A stretch of DNA of 64,000 nucleotides, from positions 1,758,024 to 1,822,023 of the forward strand of contig JXTB01000026.1 in NCBI GenBank assembly GCA_002914805.1. Reading direction: 5' to 3'. Source of the stretch: Parasponia andersonii. Taxonomy: Eukaryota; Streptophyta; Magnoliopsida; Rosales; Cannabaceae. Shown here piece by piece: positions 34,984 to 49,239 of the stretch. The translations under genes were made by a program, and so were the position numbers. The notes under the pieces were generated by a model. It searched no databases. It saw nothing but the letters and a program-made list of their open reading frames with translations, and was not told where the DNA came from. How positions within the stretch are numbered: position 1 is the first letter of the stretch; every line of letters begins with the position of its first letter.

Positions 34984-37900
34984 TTAATTTTTGTTTGAGT
35001 GTAGATATCCTTCGACGTCATACTTCTGGTACATCACCGCTTGATTTTCCTCCCACCATCGCCCCGCTTCCCTCTCATTGAATCTTCTCCGACTGCCACA
35101 GAAACAAAAAATCGATCAATCGATAATAACCAAAGAAATCCAGCTCTATATGGCTATGACAGTCTAGTTTTTATTCAAATCAGTACACATGTGAACTTCA
35201 ATAAACCAAAAACAAAAGGAACAGAATCGAAGGGAAAAGAAAAAGGTTCCAACACGAAGACTTTTGGGTAAGACAAAAGACATAGTAACTAAAAATATAA
35301 TGAGAGTACAAAATTTAAATCCTCATATAAAACAGTTACCTAAATCTCACTCGCTTCAGTCCCTTCTGCCCACTTGGCAAAATAGTGAAAGTGATATATA
35401 CCCCAGGTTCATATTGTTCTACCCATTCAAGCTTCAGATCTTTAGTTTCTTTTTCCCGGGATGTCATACATCCAACTTGTGGATCGTCTACTGACTTGTT
35501 GCTGTCACGGCATGTATCACTTCCATACAGAAATTTCAACGTATCAGAGAACACAATAGGAGAATTGGATATATTATCCGAGTGTCTGTCTTTTGGTGTT
35601 CCAACTTGAGACAAATCGATAGCAACTGGCGCAGGCTGTACACCTTTTAAACAAGGACTATCCGTACAGAGAGGCGTGATTGGAGGAAGATTTCTGTCAG
35701 CTACGTCTTTTTCTTTTCTTCCGCTAGATACATTCTCCGAAATTTTATGAAGCTGCAACAATAATATGTATCAGTTATGGGATAACATAGCTAGAGCACA
35801 TACTTTAGATAACATGAACAATCATGATACATAAAAGTCTGAAAGAATCTTATTATCGATTTATTGTAAAACATTGAAGAGAAATAAAGCATTAAAGCAA
35901 CCCAAAAAATGATCTCTAAAGAAAAAGTACCCTCAATGCCAAAGCTTTTATAACTTCTTTGGCTGCTTTACATCTTGCAGCTTCATCCCTTGCCAGGGAC
36001 CATGTATCGTAGATTTTTTGTTGACATTCTTGAATTCTTTGGTTTCCAATTTGACATTTCTTTTCCAGGTTTCTTACCTATTAACAGTAAAATGAATTTA
36101 GCAGGCAAAAAAACTTTCAAGATACTATTTGAATTAACCTTTAACAACGATACAAATACGGCCTAGAAAGTATGTCCACAAGAGCAAGAAAGAAAAAAAT
36201 GTCTGAAAAGTATGTTCTAACACGAAAAACAAGTTCTTGGAAGACATGGCCCTAATAATTCTTATAATCTAATGAACAGAATATGATAACCTTAACAATC
36301 CTGACCCATGATTTAACCATCTCATAGATCAATGAATCCTGATTCATGGCTAAAGCATCTCAAATATCAATGAACCTGTAGACATTTAAATTTGAGAGCT
36401 CCAGTAACACTGATAAAACAATTCAATGGTTGCCCAAAATAAACAAGCGGTAGAAGTGGCTTTTTGGTCTTAAAGGCCAAAACAAATCTATGCAAAAATT
36501 TTGCTTACCTGAGCTCTCAGAAGCTTAACTTCTTCAATAAGCATCTCCTCTGACTCAGATATGCCATTCTCTGTACCAGTTGTACTAGGTAAACTGGATT
36601 CTAGACACTCTGGAACAACAGTAGGAGAAAATTGAGTTTTTGACAGACGGATAAGTGCTACAGAAACTTCTCTATGATGCACCTCGAAAAAAGGAGGACA
36701 TGGGACTTGCCCCCATTGTGGCTGTCCACCCAATAAAGAAGAAACAGACTCTAGATGGTTTTCCAGTTGATTTTTAGCTGACGTCCTTCTAGAGAATTGA
36801 CTATCCTTGTTTGAAAACTGATTCACAGATACCAGTTTGCCATATTTAGGTGTCGCGGCTCCAACTCCCCTACTTTCTTTCTCGTCTAGGAATCCCTTCT
36901 GTTCATTCAATAGCTGCTTGATACCATGATTTTCTAGCTTCAACAATCCAGCCGAATGTACTACTCGCCTTAGATTAGTGAAACATCGATCACAGACTCG
37001 AAAAGCCTTGCTTTTGTTAGGAGCAAGAGATGCATTTATAGCCTTCTTACTGCTACAAGAATGGCAGAATAGAAGACCACAGTTGTAACAGTTATGCTTC
37101 TTCCTCGTAAACCCAAACGGCACCTTACACCCACTGCAAGCTGACTGGTCAGTAACAGAAATCGATTTGTGTAAACAGATAGCGGCTGTGGAATTTGATC
37201 CACAAATAATAGTTTCTACCTGCCGGTCTCTTAGAGCCTCCACTAAAGTTGGTGAGTTTCTATCTTCAATGTCACCTAATCCTAATTGCCCATTCGCGCC
37301 CTTCCCCCAGGAATAAACACTTCCCCTAGTTGTCAAAGCAGCAACATGGTACGAACCTGATGATATTTTCTTGATGAACTCTTCTTTAAGCTTTCCCTCA
37401 ACCATTGTGATTGATCTATCATTGGCCCTAGGATTTCCTAACTGTCCGTGTATTGCACTTCCCATTGTATAGACCGCACCATGACTGGTAAGCCCGACAG
37501 TCAACATTCTTCCACAAGAAACTTGAACAAAATCTTGATCTACAAGTCTTGCAATACATGTTGGTAAAAGCTTATTCTCCTCATCAGCATGACCAAGCCT
37601 TCCTTTATCTCCATCACCCCACGTAAATAGTTTCCCACCAACAGCATTGAACTTGAAACGATCAGCTATGATTTCAACAATAGCAGCAGTGTGCCATGAA
37701 CCACATGCAACAGATTTTACCCACAACCCCTTGAGAGATTCCACTTCTTTCGGTTGAAAGACACTTAGAACATTCCCGTGACCCAAAACCCCAAAAGTTC
37801 CATCTCCACAAGTAAATAACTGCCCGGTATTTGTCACCATTGCTGCATGCCATTCCCCACAAGCAACATGTGAAATATTGATACCATCCAATGGACCAGA

Positions 37901-40900
37901 AATTTTACGAGGCAACCACTGACTCCTAATTTTCTCCCCACCCATCACTGCATTATGACAAGTGTCCCCCCAAGTATATAGCTCACCAGAATATGTTAGA
38001 GCGTATGTTTGATATTCACTGCAAGCGGCAGTCTTTACCTGGACACTGCTGAGGGAGTCAACAAGTTTAGGATAGCCAACATTCACATCAATTTTGTGTC
38101 CAAGCCTTCCTCCCTTCGCTTCACCCCAGCAAAAGATTTCCCCCTCTTTAGTAACTAAGGCAGCATGTTTCCCTCCTAGACACATATCCTCTAAATCTAA
38201 CATTGTTGTAGACTCGAGTAATTTGGGCAATAACACATCTACTTGCCATACATTGTGATTACAGGACTTACTGCCTGCACCATCTAAAATCCCTTCTACT
38301 TTCTCACCCCATATCATAACATCCTTCAAAATATTTTTATTTTCTATTAGCAGAGTTTCACAACTAGGGGCAGCCAACCTATGAGCCACATTCTTACCAT
38401 ATCTCTTTCTGAGATGATCCGGTTCAATATAGGGAGAATTTGGTTCAGAGACATCCATAGCATTCTGAGCAGTTGATAGGGCTGCCTCAGACCAATAAAC
38501 ACTACCAGAAGAGTGTGACAATCCATCAGAAAAGCATCTCTCCGAAAGTGACAAGCTAGGACTTCCACAGATGCTGTGGACCTTCAAAAAAATTTTAAAA
38601 ATAGACGAATGGATTAAATTTGCAGCCATGATGAAAGTTTAAGATACATCGAAATACATAGTCCAAATAGAAAGTACTCGTAAAACTACAGTTTTTTGCT
38701 TGTTTCTCAACGTAATGCAATGAAAATATAAGCACAGAAAAAATGAGAACAATACAATCTAAGAACAAAGAGAAGACTAATTCTTAGGATTTAAAATTTT
38801 AGATTATAATACATTGGTATTGATGGAAGATTATTATTGGAACTGGAAGTTGTTAATACTTAAGGAATGCATCTGATTCGCTTCTAATGCTGTACTCTTG
38901 TTCTTTATATGCTTTCCAGTTAAATATGATGCATGTTAGACAGTTCAAGCATTCTCAACATGTAACAAAAGCGATCAGCACTTCTGTTTTTCCAACGTGT
39001 TATTATAGCAAAATACTCTTACAAGGGTATAAATTTAGAAGACAGAAATGAAAGAAAATTAAAAAAAAAAAATGAGTGGCAAGATGATGAGAAACAGAAA
39101 AAGAATTAAAGCAGCTGAAAGGATGAAGCAACCAAAATTCAAGAATAATGAGTTAACCTAACCAAAAAATTTATCCATGAGCTGTAAAAATCCTACAATG
39201 CACAGACATGTAATACTTGTATACTACAAGTTAGAAGAGATTCAGAAGTAGCGGCAGCCAGCATTTAAGGCCAACCCTGTTAAAGGTAAGTTGATTAAAC
39301 CTCGGAAAATTCAGCTGTGTCCTCTGAAAGACCAAGATTATATTTTCGTCGAATAAAACCAGCTGGACTGCTGATACAACTTTGTGCTGCCCTACGACTT
39401 CTCAAACTATTGAACGGTCTAGAATGGTGACACCTAGATGTTACAACTCTCAATCCTAGTATCCAAGCATCAGCTTGCTCTTTGTCCTTGCATATCTATA
39501 TAGGAAGAAAACAACAAGTTATTGATCTTCAGCCTTGAAAAAGAATGATCAATCTGAAAACTTAAAGTTGTAACTAAAATTATGAACCATGAGAAATAAG
39601 TATACCAGATCAAGTGAGCGTTCACCATTTGCATAAATAAGAGAAAAAGAATGAGATTCCTTTTCTGGTTGAAGCTGCCGCTGAAAACTAACCTGCAACA
39701 AGTGGAATCACCAACTATATAACAGAAAGTATTTATATTTTTTGTAGAAAAAAAAAAAAAGAACAAAACACCATTTTCATGACAAAGTTCAAAGATCAAT
39801 ATCTTGCTACATACAGTCTTCTGTCCAGGAATAATCTTCTCAACAGAGCTCAGTCTCAATTGCCTTTCCTCTTGTCCTGAATACCAAATCAAGAACTTCT
39901 CATCCTGAATTCCAGAAACAAATTGAAGTTTTATTATATAGCTTTTCTGTCTCTAGGTGAAGAAATAGAGATAAAACAATATCAAATATCACTGGATCAA
40001 TCATTTCCTTGCTTTTGCAACTTAGTTCCCTTCTTATCACAAACAAATCCCAAGTCATTTTTCCATTATCTTCTTCTTGAGTCCAATTGTCATTTTGTCA
40101 TTTAGCATGTCAAATTAGAAAGTCATAAATATTGTATAGACAGACGTTATCCTCACTCAAAATCCAGAGTCTGTTATTGTTAATTTAAGAACGAATAGTT
40201 TTTCTTAATCAGCACGAATAGTTATACAACAATGAGATGCTTGCTTACGTAGTATGCTTGTACTTGATCAAATCAAACAAAGTTAGCAAGAATGCATAGT
40301 TTCATAAATAGCTGGCTCATTGCTTCGATTGAGTGTTGATTATTAGCCTTAACCATTGATTAGATCCAGCTCCAGAATTGTCTCTTGAGCTCATTCAGTG
40401 TGAGTGATAATTGAATCTACAGACTCCCAGATGATTATTCTCACCTGAGGTGGGGACACCATTGTGACCAACCAAACAATTTCCTATAGAATTTTTTATT
40501 AAGTTCTTTCGTTGCAAAGGAAAGCTGCGGCTCAAACAGCAAATTCATGAGATGTGATTTAAAAGTTTATCATGATTATACGTACTCAGTATCATCAAAA
40601 TGGCATATTGACTAACAAGAAAACATGATAACTCTCAGAGAATAAAATGGTACCGTCGAAAGCCGGAAAGGACAAAACTTTGGTTTCCCCCTTCGTCCAC
40701 ATTTCAAAAGATATGCACCCTTCTTTATTGAGACAATTGCCTGCATAATTACAAGATAAATGTGAGGGGAGAAAAAGAAAGCTTCACAACATATACAAAA
40801 TTTAACTCTTTGTCTTCATATGTTTATGTGAGAAGGACTACATATATAATTTTCAGGTGTCCGAGTCTATGAATGATCTTGATCTTGTGTAAAATCTTTT

Positions 40901-41683
40901 TAAAAAGGTCTTTTCTTAGTTCAAGTAATTGACCTTATGTAGCTATATAAACTTAATTACATGTTCTAATGACTTGAACTTCAAAAAGGGAAAAAAAACA
41001 AAAAAACAAAAAAACAAAAGAAATACTAAGCAGAACAGAAAGTGGGTTAGAAACTATTTCTGCAGCCAATGCATAAACAGGATTACTTATCCAAAACCAC
41101 TACATTCACACTTTGAGAAGCCCATGCTTACTTTTCTTAAGAAAGCATAGAATATCTTTTGTGACCTAACAATCATATGGAAGTAAATTTCAAAGAAAAA
41201 AGAATGAAATATTTTATTTCATTTGCCAAAAGAAAATGAAGAAGAAGAAGTGAAAGACCCCTTCGGACTCTGAGCTAAAGAGAAAAATTACACATCAAAA
41301 TAGAGCATATGACGATTCAGAAAAAACCCAAATAAACAAAATGCCATACTACCAAGTCCAAAAGTCATAAATATTAAAAATTAGAGCCAAAGCCAAAGCA
41401 ATGCTTAAGTGATCACCATAATTTGAAAAAAGTTATGAACAAGACATACACACAGTGACACAACAAGCACATTGCCACCCAAGAGAGAGAGAGAGAGAAG
41501 AGCACTACCATGACTAAACAACTTCGAAGTTGTATCAAATTAACAATATAATCTTTTCAAAATGGGATCACATTAATCCAAAGGGCCAAAAAAAATTGAG
41601 AGAGAGAGAGAGAGAGAGAAGAAAAATGAGACCTGTTGAAGTGGTCTGTCAAAGGGAACAATTGGTGAAGATTCTTCACCCAT
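34984..41683 (-). CDS. PRAF-type protein: PH, RCC1 repeats, FYVE zinc finger, coiled coil and BRX domain
   Basis: Nine coding exons with GT/AG borders: 41683-41633, 40740-40654, 39904-39815, 39692-39606, 39495-39301, 38581-36509, 36077-35931, 35752-35340 and 35092-34984. They total 3252 nt, or 1083 residues plus stop, near the usual 1000-1100 for the family. Order of domains: plant PH domain (about 18-135, KKGAYLLKCGRRGKPKFCPF); seven-bladed RCC1-like propeller (about 257-640) with repeated WG(E/D/K)G and ACG-W/SYH motifs, almost all in the large exon 6; FYVE-like finger (about 648-706) with eight cysteines; coiled coil (about 840-912); BRX domain (about 1018-1078, EWVEQYEPGVYITF to RWWEENQ). 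These proteins bind phosphoinositides and act at membranes; the RCC1 part has been proposed to act as a small-GTPase exchange factor. Role in this plant is inferred. Confidence 0.95.
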
Positions 41684-42115
41684 GGAGTTCGGAAGTAGAA
41701 ACAATGGCAGAGTCGAAGGAACCAGAATCAGAATGTTTTAGTTTTACAACTAGGAATACTGCACCACCCACTACATATAATTGTCTCTCTCTCTCTCTCT
41801 CTCTGCCAAACACCAGTTTATACGTTTTTTTTTTAACTAATAAAATCAAAATAAATAAATTACAGGGGAGAAACAGAGAGAGAGAGTTTTCTTTCTTTCT
41901 TTTTCCTTTTCTTTTTTCATTGCATTTTTTGGGTTTCTTTATTTATTTTCAGAAAAGAAAAAAAAAACAAAACAAAATATAGAAAAGAAAAAAAAAATTA
42001 AGAGAAAGCTTAGCAAATCCGTTCTTCCATTACTGTTTACTTGATCACTTCGTAAGGTGCGCAGAGAGAGAGAAAGAGAGGAGGAAGTGAAGGAAGAACT
42101 AAGGAGACTCTTTTT
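41684..42115 (-). promoter_or_regulatory. PRAF leader and proximal promoter
   Basis: Region upstream of the PRAF ATG. It holds a (CT)n run at about 41783-41803 and GA/CT-rich tracts at about 41875-41888 and 42064-42090. Another (GA)n lies in intron 1 at about 41598-41619. A plus-strand open frame across 41530-41982 covers exon 1 antisense and these low-complexity tracts and is not a gene. Confidence 0.4.
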
Positions 42116-45100
42116 TTAGTCTTAGTATGGAGTAAACTATTGCCATATATGCACGTGTACACCAAATCACATGCTTACTCTCCAACTATTCTATTATTAT
42201 TAGCACATGCTCTTTTGTCTTTTCTCCATATTTTTTCGGTGGAAAAAATATATATATATTAAAATATTAAAAATATATATTTTTTAATATTTTAACATAT
42301 ACATTATACATTATATACATGTATACATGGTTCCATGTATAAGAGCAACTGGATTCTCTAAACTCGAGCGGAAAAAGGAAGGAAAAAATCCAACGTTACT
42401 CAATTTATTAGTGAAATTCAAATTTCATTAGTTGAATAGTAAACGAAAATTGAAAAATCATAAAAATAATGCTACGGATTCCAATTTTTTAATACAATTT
42501 ATAGGGGGTTTTTTAGTTGTTATTATTTAATTATGGAATTAGAATTCATAATAAATAAATTAAATAACATTCACAAATTAAATAGTGATAAATTTTTTCA
42601 ATACACAATTTACATATTACATAAGTTGGTATTTAAAAATTGACATAAAAAATAAATAAAATTCTTCATTGGTTACTTTATGAGGTCTAACTTTTAAATT
42701 TCTATTGAAAATGATTATCAGAAGAACCCCAAAGATTTTTCTGTAATCCATTTGAATTTCGCCATAGTTGACATAGATATTTCGGTTCTCATGACAATCA
42801 CTAGTAATTTTTTTAAAATATTATTTCATTAATAAAAAATCACTAAACATTTGGGTGTAAAATCTAGGCTCCAGCCAAAAAGAGAAGTTATAGCCCGGAG
42901 AGCGTAACTTCTTCTCCTTCATCAATTGGACAACCCTAAATTATAGGAGACTTTAAGGAACGTATGGACAGTATTAAGAGAAATTTTGGAAGAAAAAAAG
43001 AAAAGAGAAAAAAAACTTTGATATCCAACATTCAAATCCCAATTTAGTTCTCAGATTTATACTGAATTTTTAAATATAAATAAATAAATAAGAAAAATGC
43101 ATCAGTAAGAGCAACATTTCAATTAGGTTAGCACTCACCTGTGATTCCATCATCTACCCTACTCAAATTGAATTATTTTTTTATTCTAGCAATTTAAGCC
43201 AAAAAAAATAATTAATTCCTTATTTGTGGTTAATTTTCCTTTTAATTTTTCTTTGACTCCATAACTCAAGAAAATTCCATCATTAATTTCTACTGCTTCA
43301 TTAAGGAAAAAAGAAAAAGAAAATGCTAAATATTTTGACAAATTATTTTGATAAAATAACTTGAATGATGTGCTAATTTAGATAAAAAAAAAAATAATGA
43401 GTGATTCATACTAAATTGATATTAACAAATGATATAATGTCATATTATTAAATTGCTTTTTGATGATAGTTTGTCAAGATATATGATGCTACAAAAAAAA
43501 AATACCCGAAGATAGGGGCATTAATTGAAGATGGAAAATTGTTTATTCACATACTTTTATAAGGATTAGAGATGAAAAATAATTTCTTTCAAAAAAAAAA
43601 AAAGAAAAGAGGTGAAAAAAGAATTTAGACGCTGCCCAATCCCATGAGTCATGCCTTGCATTTTGAGATCAAGAATTTTCAGCGCAATTAAAAGAAATCT
43701 CTAATTATGACAGATATGACAATCAAATTTAACTTTGTTTTGCCAGAGAAATTTGAGTTTCTTGCAAGGTAAAAGATTCTCAAACAATAATTAGTCTTGA
43801 AGGTACACATAAATTAGTACCTTTTCTTCTTTCTTTTTCTTTTGCCAGAAAGTGAAAAAGCATTGTAAATGTGTAATAGGTGTCCCAAAGCCAATAGCAT
43901 ACCATATAATTTTTAAAATATACTTGGGTTGGGTGGCAATTGGCAAAACTAACCATCATTAAGTACATTATCTCTTTGGAAAAAAAAAAAACAATAAACA
44001 AAAAATATGCATTTATAAATATATTAGAATAGAGGCAGATGCCTATCTGTAAATTCAGATAGGTTTGGAAAAAGTCAGCTAAGTTCTGCAAAATGCCGCT
44101 CATGTAGGCCCCACCTTCCAAAGTTGGACTTGACTTTCCATGTGTTTTTTTTCCTTTGAAACTTGACTTTGCTTGTAAGTATTTACTACCCCTACTAGCT
44201 CCTCACCGGTACTGACCTCAATCAAAGGGACATTGCCCCTAAAGAGGGAAAGAACAACAGTAAATGGAGACCTTCACTGTAGAAGTTATCTCTGTCGGCT
44301 AATAAGTACTTTCTCCAATTTTAGGTTTACTTATTCATCGGACATATTTTGGACCACAAATTTATGAATACGTTTTGATTTTTGCATTTACACGTGTTCG
44401 TAATTTTGGTTCTAAAAACAAATACCAATCTACCCAAAATTCACCCATCCACGTGAAGTTGCTTGATTTTTGGATCCTCTTTCAAATTTATCTATGGTCA
44501 ACACAACCAATTAAAATTATTCAGAAAAAATAAATAAAAACTTGTATTACATAAATATTGAAAAACTCAACCAAACATAGAAAAAGACGAGAAAAAAAAA
44601 TAGGGCACATCCATAATAGGGCCATCATATTTTGACTTTATATAAGACTCCTAATTAATGAACATTGGATTAAGATTAGATGGTTAAAAGTAATTAGTTT
44701 GAATAGATTTTACCGTACTAAATCTTCTCTCTCTAGTACAAATTCTTTCTAAACTAATTTTCTTTTCTCACTATAGAATGCTCCTCCCTCACGCCGAGAT
44801 GCTCGACCCTCTCATCTCTCTTGAACTCAAACTCATAAAATTTCTCAAATTCGTCGTCAACAATAGCATTGGCTACATCGATTGTGTCCTCTAGCTAAAC
44901 CACCTCACCTTATCTCATTTCACACATTGATTCCTTTCGGATGTTCGACCAATTGCCACTTCGGCGAAATGTTTCATTTCTTTGGTGTTGCTCGTACGAG
45001 AAGAGTGACTTTTGCAATGATTTGACTCAAATACCAGCCTAATCATCATTGCCGAGCTACCGATTGTTTTTTGATTTCACAAGGGAGGAGACGTAGGATG

Positions 45101-48100
45101 AAGCTCATGAGACTAGGATTTAGTTCGAGTCCGCTCAGAGCTACCCTCCCTCTCATAAGGCTTTTTTTTTGGTCAATTATTACTGTTATAAATTTGAAGA
45201 AATTCAATGATTGTTGCTTTCTCCATTGTGTTGAATCTTTAATTTTTGTGTACTGGCTAAAAACTTAAAAGACTCTTTATTTAGATAATCTTGAAAAAGT
45301 TCAATCTTTTCTTAATTTTTCTTCTTCTGGTAAGTTTTTGTCGCGAAGTTGGTTCTGAGAAAGGAGGAGATATAGTCGCTCTTGTATGTTGTTAATCAAC
45401 TCAGTAACTATAGTTTCTAGTTGTTGCAACCTTTGCCAAAGTGGATCTATTTCTATAGCCTACGTAGTGCCCAAGGAGAACTTGAATCTGAAATGGTGGT
45501 ATTGGGTTTTTTAACTAGCACTCGAGTTATTGCACTGTGAATGTTCCGGTGTCACCTGCTTTATTTTATCTAATTTAAGCTCTATAATTAATATTGTTGA
45601 TTCGCAATCAAATGGCTTAAGCTAGATGGCCTTATAGAGGACTATATTATAGTAGCCCTAGTATAGATGTACCCAAAAAAATAAGATAAATGTGCTAATT
45701 TATATCATATTAGATTACTTAATAAGCAATATGATACTTGAAATTTTCCTTTTTAGGTTTACATTTACTTCATTGAGCTTCTTTTCTTTTAATTTTTTTT
45801 TCCACTAAAAAATGAGGGACATGTCATTGAGCTTTTTTAGTGTTTATAATAGAAAAAAAAGTCCAATTTTATTCACAAACTTTGATCAATTGTGTTGACC
45901 AATGAGAAATTTAAAGGAAAATCTAAATTCAAATATTTAGATTGTCATCTCCCTCCAAAATACAAGATTCTTGAGGGAAAAGTGTGAAATTCTAGTGTCT
46001 ATGATGTAATTTTCATTAGTTCTTTTTTTTTTTTTTTATCTGTTGGAAGTCTCATAGAGAATTTGGATTAAAAAAAAATTGAAAGAAATGTTTTCGAATT
46101 AATTTTAAGACTTTCCTTACTAATATTCTTGTTGTTTGGTTTTATTCTTTCAATTGATTGGCTGGCTTAGTAAAAGGAACCCACGCTTTCCAGAGTAACA
46201 TAAAAGAATATTTGTGAAGGATTTCGGGATTCTTAATTAAACAAATTATACATTTTCTAATTACTCTAGTAAGAACACAAATGATAATCCAATTGTTGAA
46301 TATTATGAACCGATCACTATTATTAAAATCGAATTTTGTAAAATATTTCAATTATTAGCATATTCACATTTTGCCATTGTGCCACCCGCAAGTTTCATAG
46401 TCTTAGGCTCCTTTAAAACTCGGATTTTTGAAAGAAAAAAATTATTAAAAAAATCATGAAAAAAGGCTTACTAATTAATATATCAAAATTCACATGTTCA
46501 TTTTTTTTATATAACTATATTTTAAAATTTATTGTTTTACTAATTAATATGTCAAAATTTTATATCCTAAAAAAAAATATCAAATTAAACTCGTGCTTCT
46601 CTTAAAAAAAATTTCTATCACTATTTATTTTGATCTAAACACGAAAAAAATAAAATTATTTAGATTTTTTTTTTTTTTTTTTTCCGCCATAGTGCCTTAG
46701 CGTTGTTGATAGCATTATTGGTAATCACTCGGGATTGTTACGATGGTGATGCCATCGTGTATGTTTTTGGGTTGTTGACCACATTAGGAGGAGTCGGGAA
46801 TGATCAACATCATCCAAGATTTGGTTTCATCAGTAATTGTTGAAAGTCATTAGTAATATTTTATTTACAATCATTAGGGTTGTCGACTTCAATTGAGGTC
46901 ATCAAGGCTCAAAATATTACGGTGGGTATCAACATCGTCAACGGTCTTTGGCAGCATTGTCAATTGTCATTGACAGTTTTCAAGTTTGGGGTAGGAAGGG
47001 GGTGCTTTGGGGAGTTGACGTCGTTGAATTCGAAACACAATTTTATTTTTTCAATAAAGAGTTAAAAATAAAATAGAACAATATTTTGCTCCCAAAACTT
47101 TAAAGATGAAAATTTTAGAAACCAAGTATGCCCTGTCTTTACCATATGCATATATTTTTATTTTTTCAATTAAAATTAAAAAATAGATTATTTAAAGGTT
47201 ACCAGACTAGTCTTAAAGCAAAGTTCGTATTTTAGCATAAGAATTTGGGCGGTAGAAGAATGAAACTAGAATACTTTTAAAAATAATAAGTGCGTTAACC
47301 CCGCTCCCCCTTCTCAATATGGTGTCTGCACTTTGTCCCCTATAAATTATTTTATCACACTATATTTTCTTATAACTCATGGTAATGTCAAATTGTCAAT
47401 TATAATTTAAACGCCTGTTATTACGTAGTATGGGTAGGAGATTTTTTTTTTTAACTGTTAAATATTTAACAATTGTAATGGTTGAAATTGCAAACGTTAC
47501 AAAATTTAGCAAGTAATGTAACAAAATTTTTATGGATAGCAAAGTGCCAAAGACACCATAATTCATGATGATAAAAGTGTGTCGTTATATTGCCACTCAT
47601 TTTTTTTTCTTTTCCCACCTTTTTTCTAAAAACATTCTTTATTACCACCCTTTTAAATGTTCTTTGATTTCAAAATTAGACATAAATGATCAAATTAAAC
47701 GAAAATATCTTCTTTAATCTATTGCTTTCAAAAAACTCATTCACATTTATCAACTTCTTCAACTTTATCCTTTCTTGAAAAAACTGGATCCATATGTGAA
47801 GATTCTTCAATATATGTAAGTATATATACACAAAGATAAAGAATATATGAACTAATTTTGAGAATTTAAAAGATTATGCAGTTATCAATAATGTTTTTTT
47901 TTTCCTTTTCTCTTTAATGTCCTTTTTTCAAGAATAAGTTGGAGTTCTGAAGTTATTTTTTAGGCTTTAGCAATTAGGGTTATAGAGTTATTATTCATAT
48001 ACCTTAAATTGTAAGTAACAAAATTTTTTTTTAAAAGAGATCATATAATTTGTCTATTCAAAATTTTCAAAGTTCGGGATGATATTTTTATAAAGGGTAA
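42116..48100. other. gene-poor AT-rich spacer
   Basis: No gene recognised. 42240-42310 is a TA-rich palindromic stretch. 44765-45075 and 46680-47040 are less AT-rich with short frames that match no family I know and may be old gene fragments. Confidence 0.4.
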
Positions 48101-48519
48101 TTGTATTATGCCTCAAAAAAGAAAATCCAATTATTTTGGGCTTGTTTGGTTTACCCATTTAAATGTGTGTATTTAAATAGAAATTGTGGAATGACTTATA
48201 ATTGGAATGAGAAATATTTGAAATGAAATATGTCATAATTAGAATGAGAGACATTAGGATAGACCATTCAAAAACACCTCCTAAACTCTATTCTCATTCT
48301 AATGGTTAATGTGACTGATAAAATATTTGAATAGAAAAACTAAATTGTTGAGACAAAAAGACCATTTGAATGGAAAAAAATAGAATTGTTCAAGTAAACA
48401 CTCATTCTAATGAGTTTTCTATTTGAATGGAATAAAATATGTAAAACAAATAAATAAAAGAAATAAAATTAGATTATTTAATGATGTGTACATCTGTATC
48501 ACATCATATATACATTCCA

Positions 48520-48900
48520 CTTTCACATAAAGGCACTCAATTGATCAATAAAATGACTAAAAGAGATAATTTAAGAACGAAAAAAAAAGAGACACTCTTT
48601 CTTTATCTCTTTTTCTTTTTCAATTTCATAGAATGTTCCCATTCAAAAATCACTTCTATCTTTTGTCTTATTATTTTTTTAAAAAAAAATTATGCATAAT
48701 TTGTCTCCTTCAATTCTAATTTATTTGATATTCTTTTTAATCTTAATTAAAGCAGAATAAGTGAAATTTCTTTACTTTATACGTAATTTGCTTTGTTTTA
48801 TTTTATTTATTTTTTTAATACCTTGTATTTCATTTTCTCATATTAATTATTTGTTTCTCTCATTATTTTTTTGTTCAGTAATTTATTCTTTTCATCCTCA
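48520..48900 (+). repeat. dispersed repeat, copy A (copy B at 63740-64000)
   Basis: Co-linear with the right window edge. Shared blocks include ATCAATAAAAT-ACTAAAA, GACAATTTAAGAA-type, a TCTATCTTTTG block and TATTAATTATTT. It is AT-rich and non-coding, and the element type is unknown. Confidence 0.6.
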
Positions 48901-49239
48901 AAATTAAAACTGTAAATTTGTTTTAGTTCATAAATTTGTAAGGAAAAAAGTTAGTTTTAGAGGGTGTTTGGAGTGTTTTTAATATAATTTTTAATTTTTT
49001 GTTCTAACTTGTCTTTTTATTTATTATAGAGGTGCCTTAATAATTATGTAAAGTACAAATATAACTCCTCACAACAGTAAATTTTACATTATGAATAAAA
49101 GAAGGTGAGAAGAGAGAGATTAAAAAAAAAAATAAAACTTTTATGTGATGACTAAAGAGTAAATTATTGATTCAAGTTTCTATAAAATATTTTGAGCGTG
49201 TTGAGAATTCTTTGTAAGGATGTCATTTCTCTAAAAATA

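Noticed and set aside
41530..41982. 150-codon plus-strand frame
   Set aside because: It lies antisense to PRAF exon 1 and its leader and is made largely of GA/CT and poly-A tracts.
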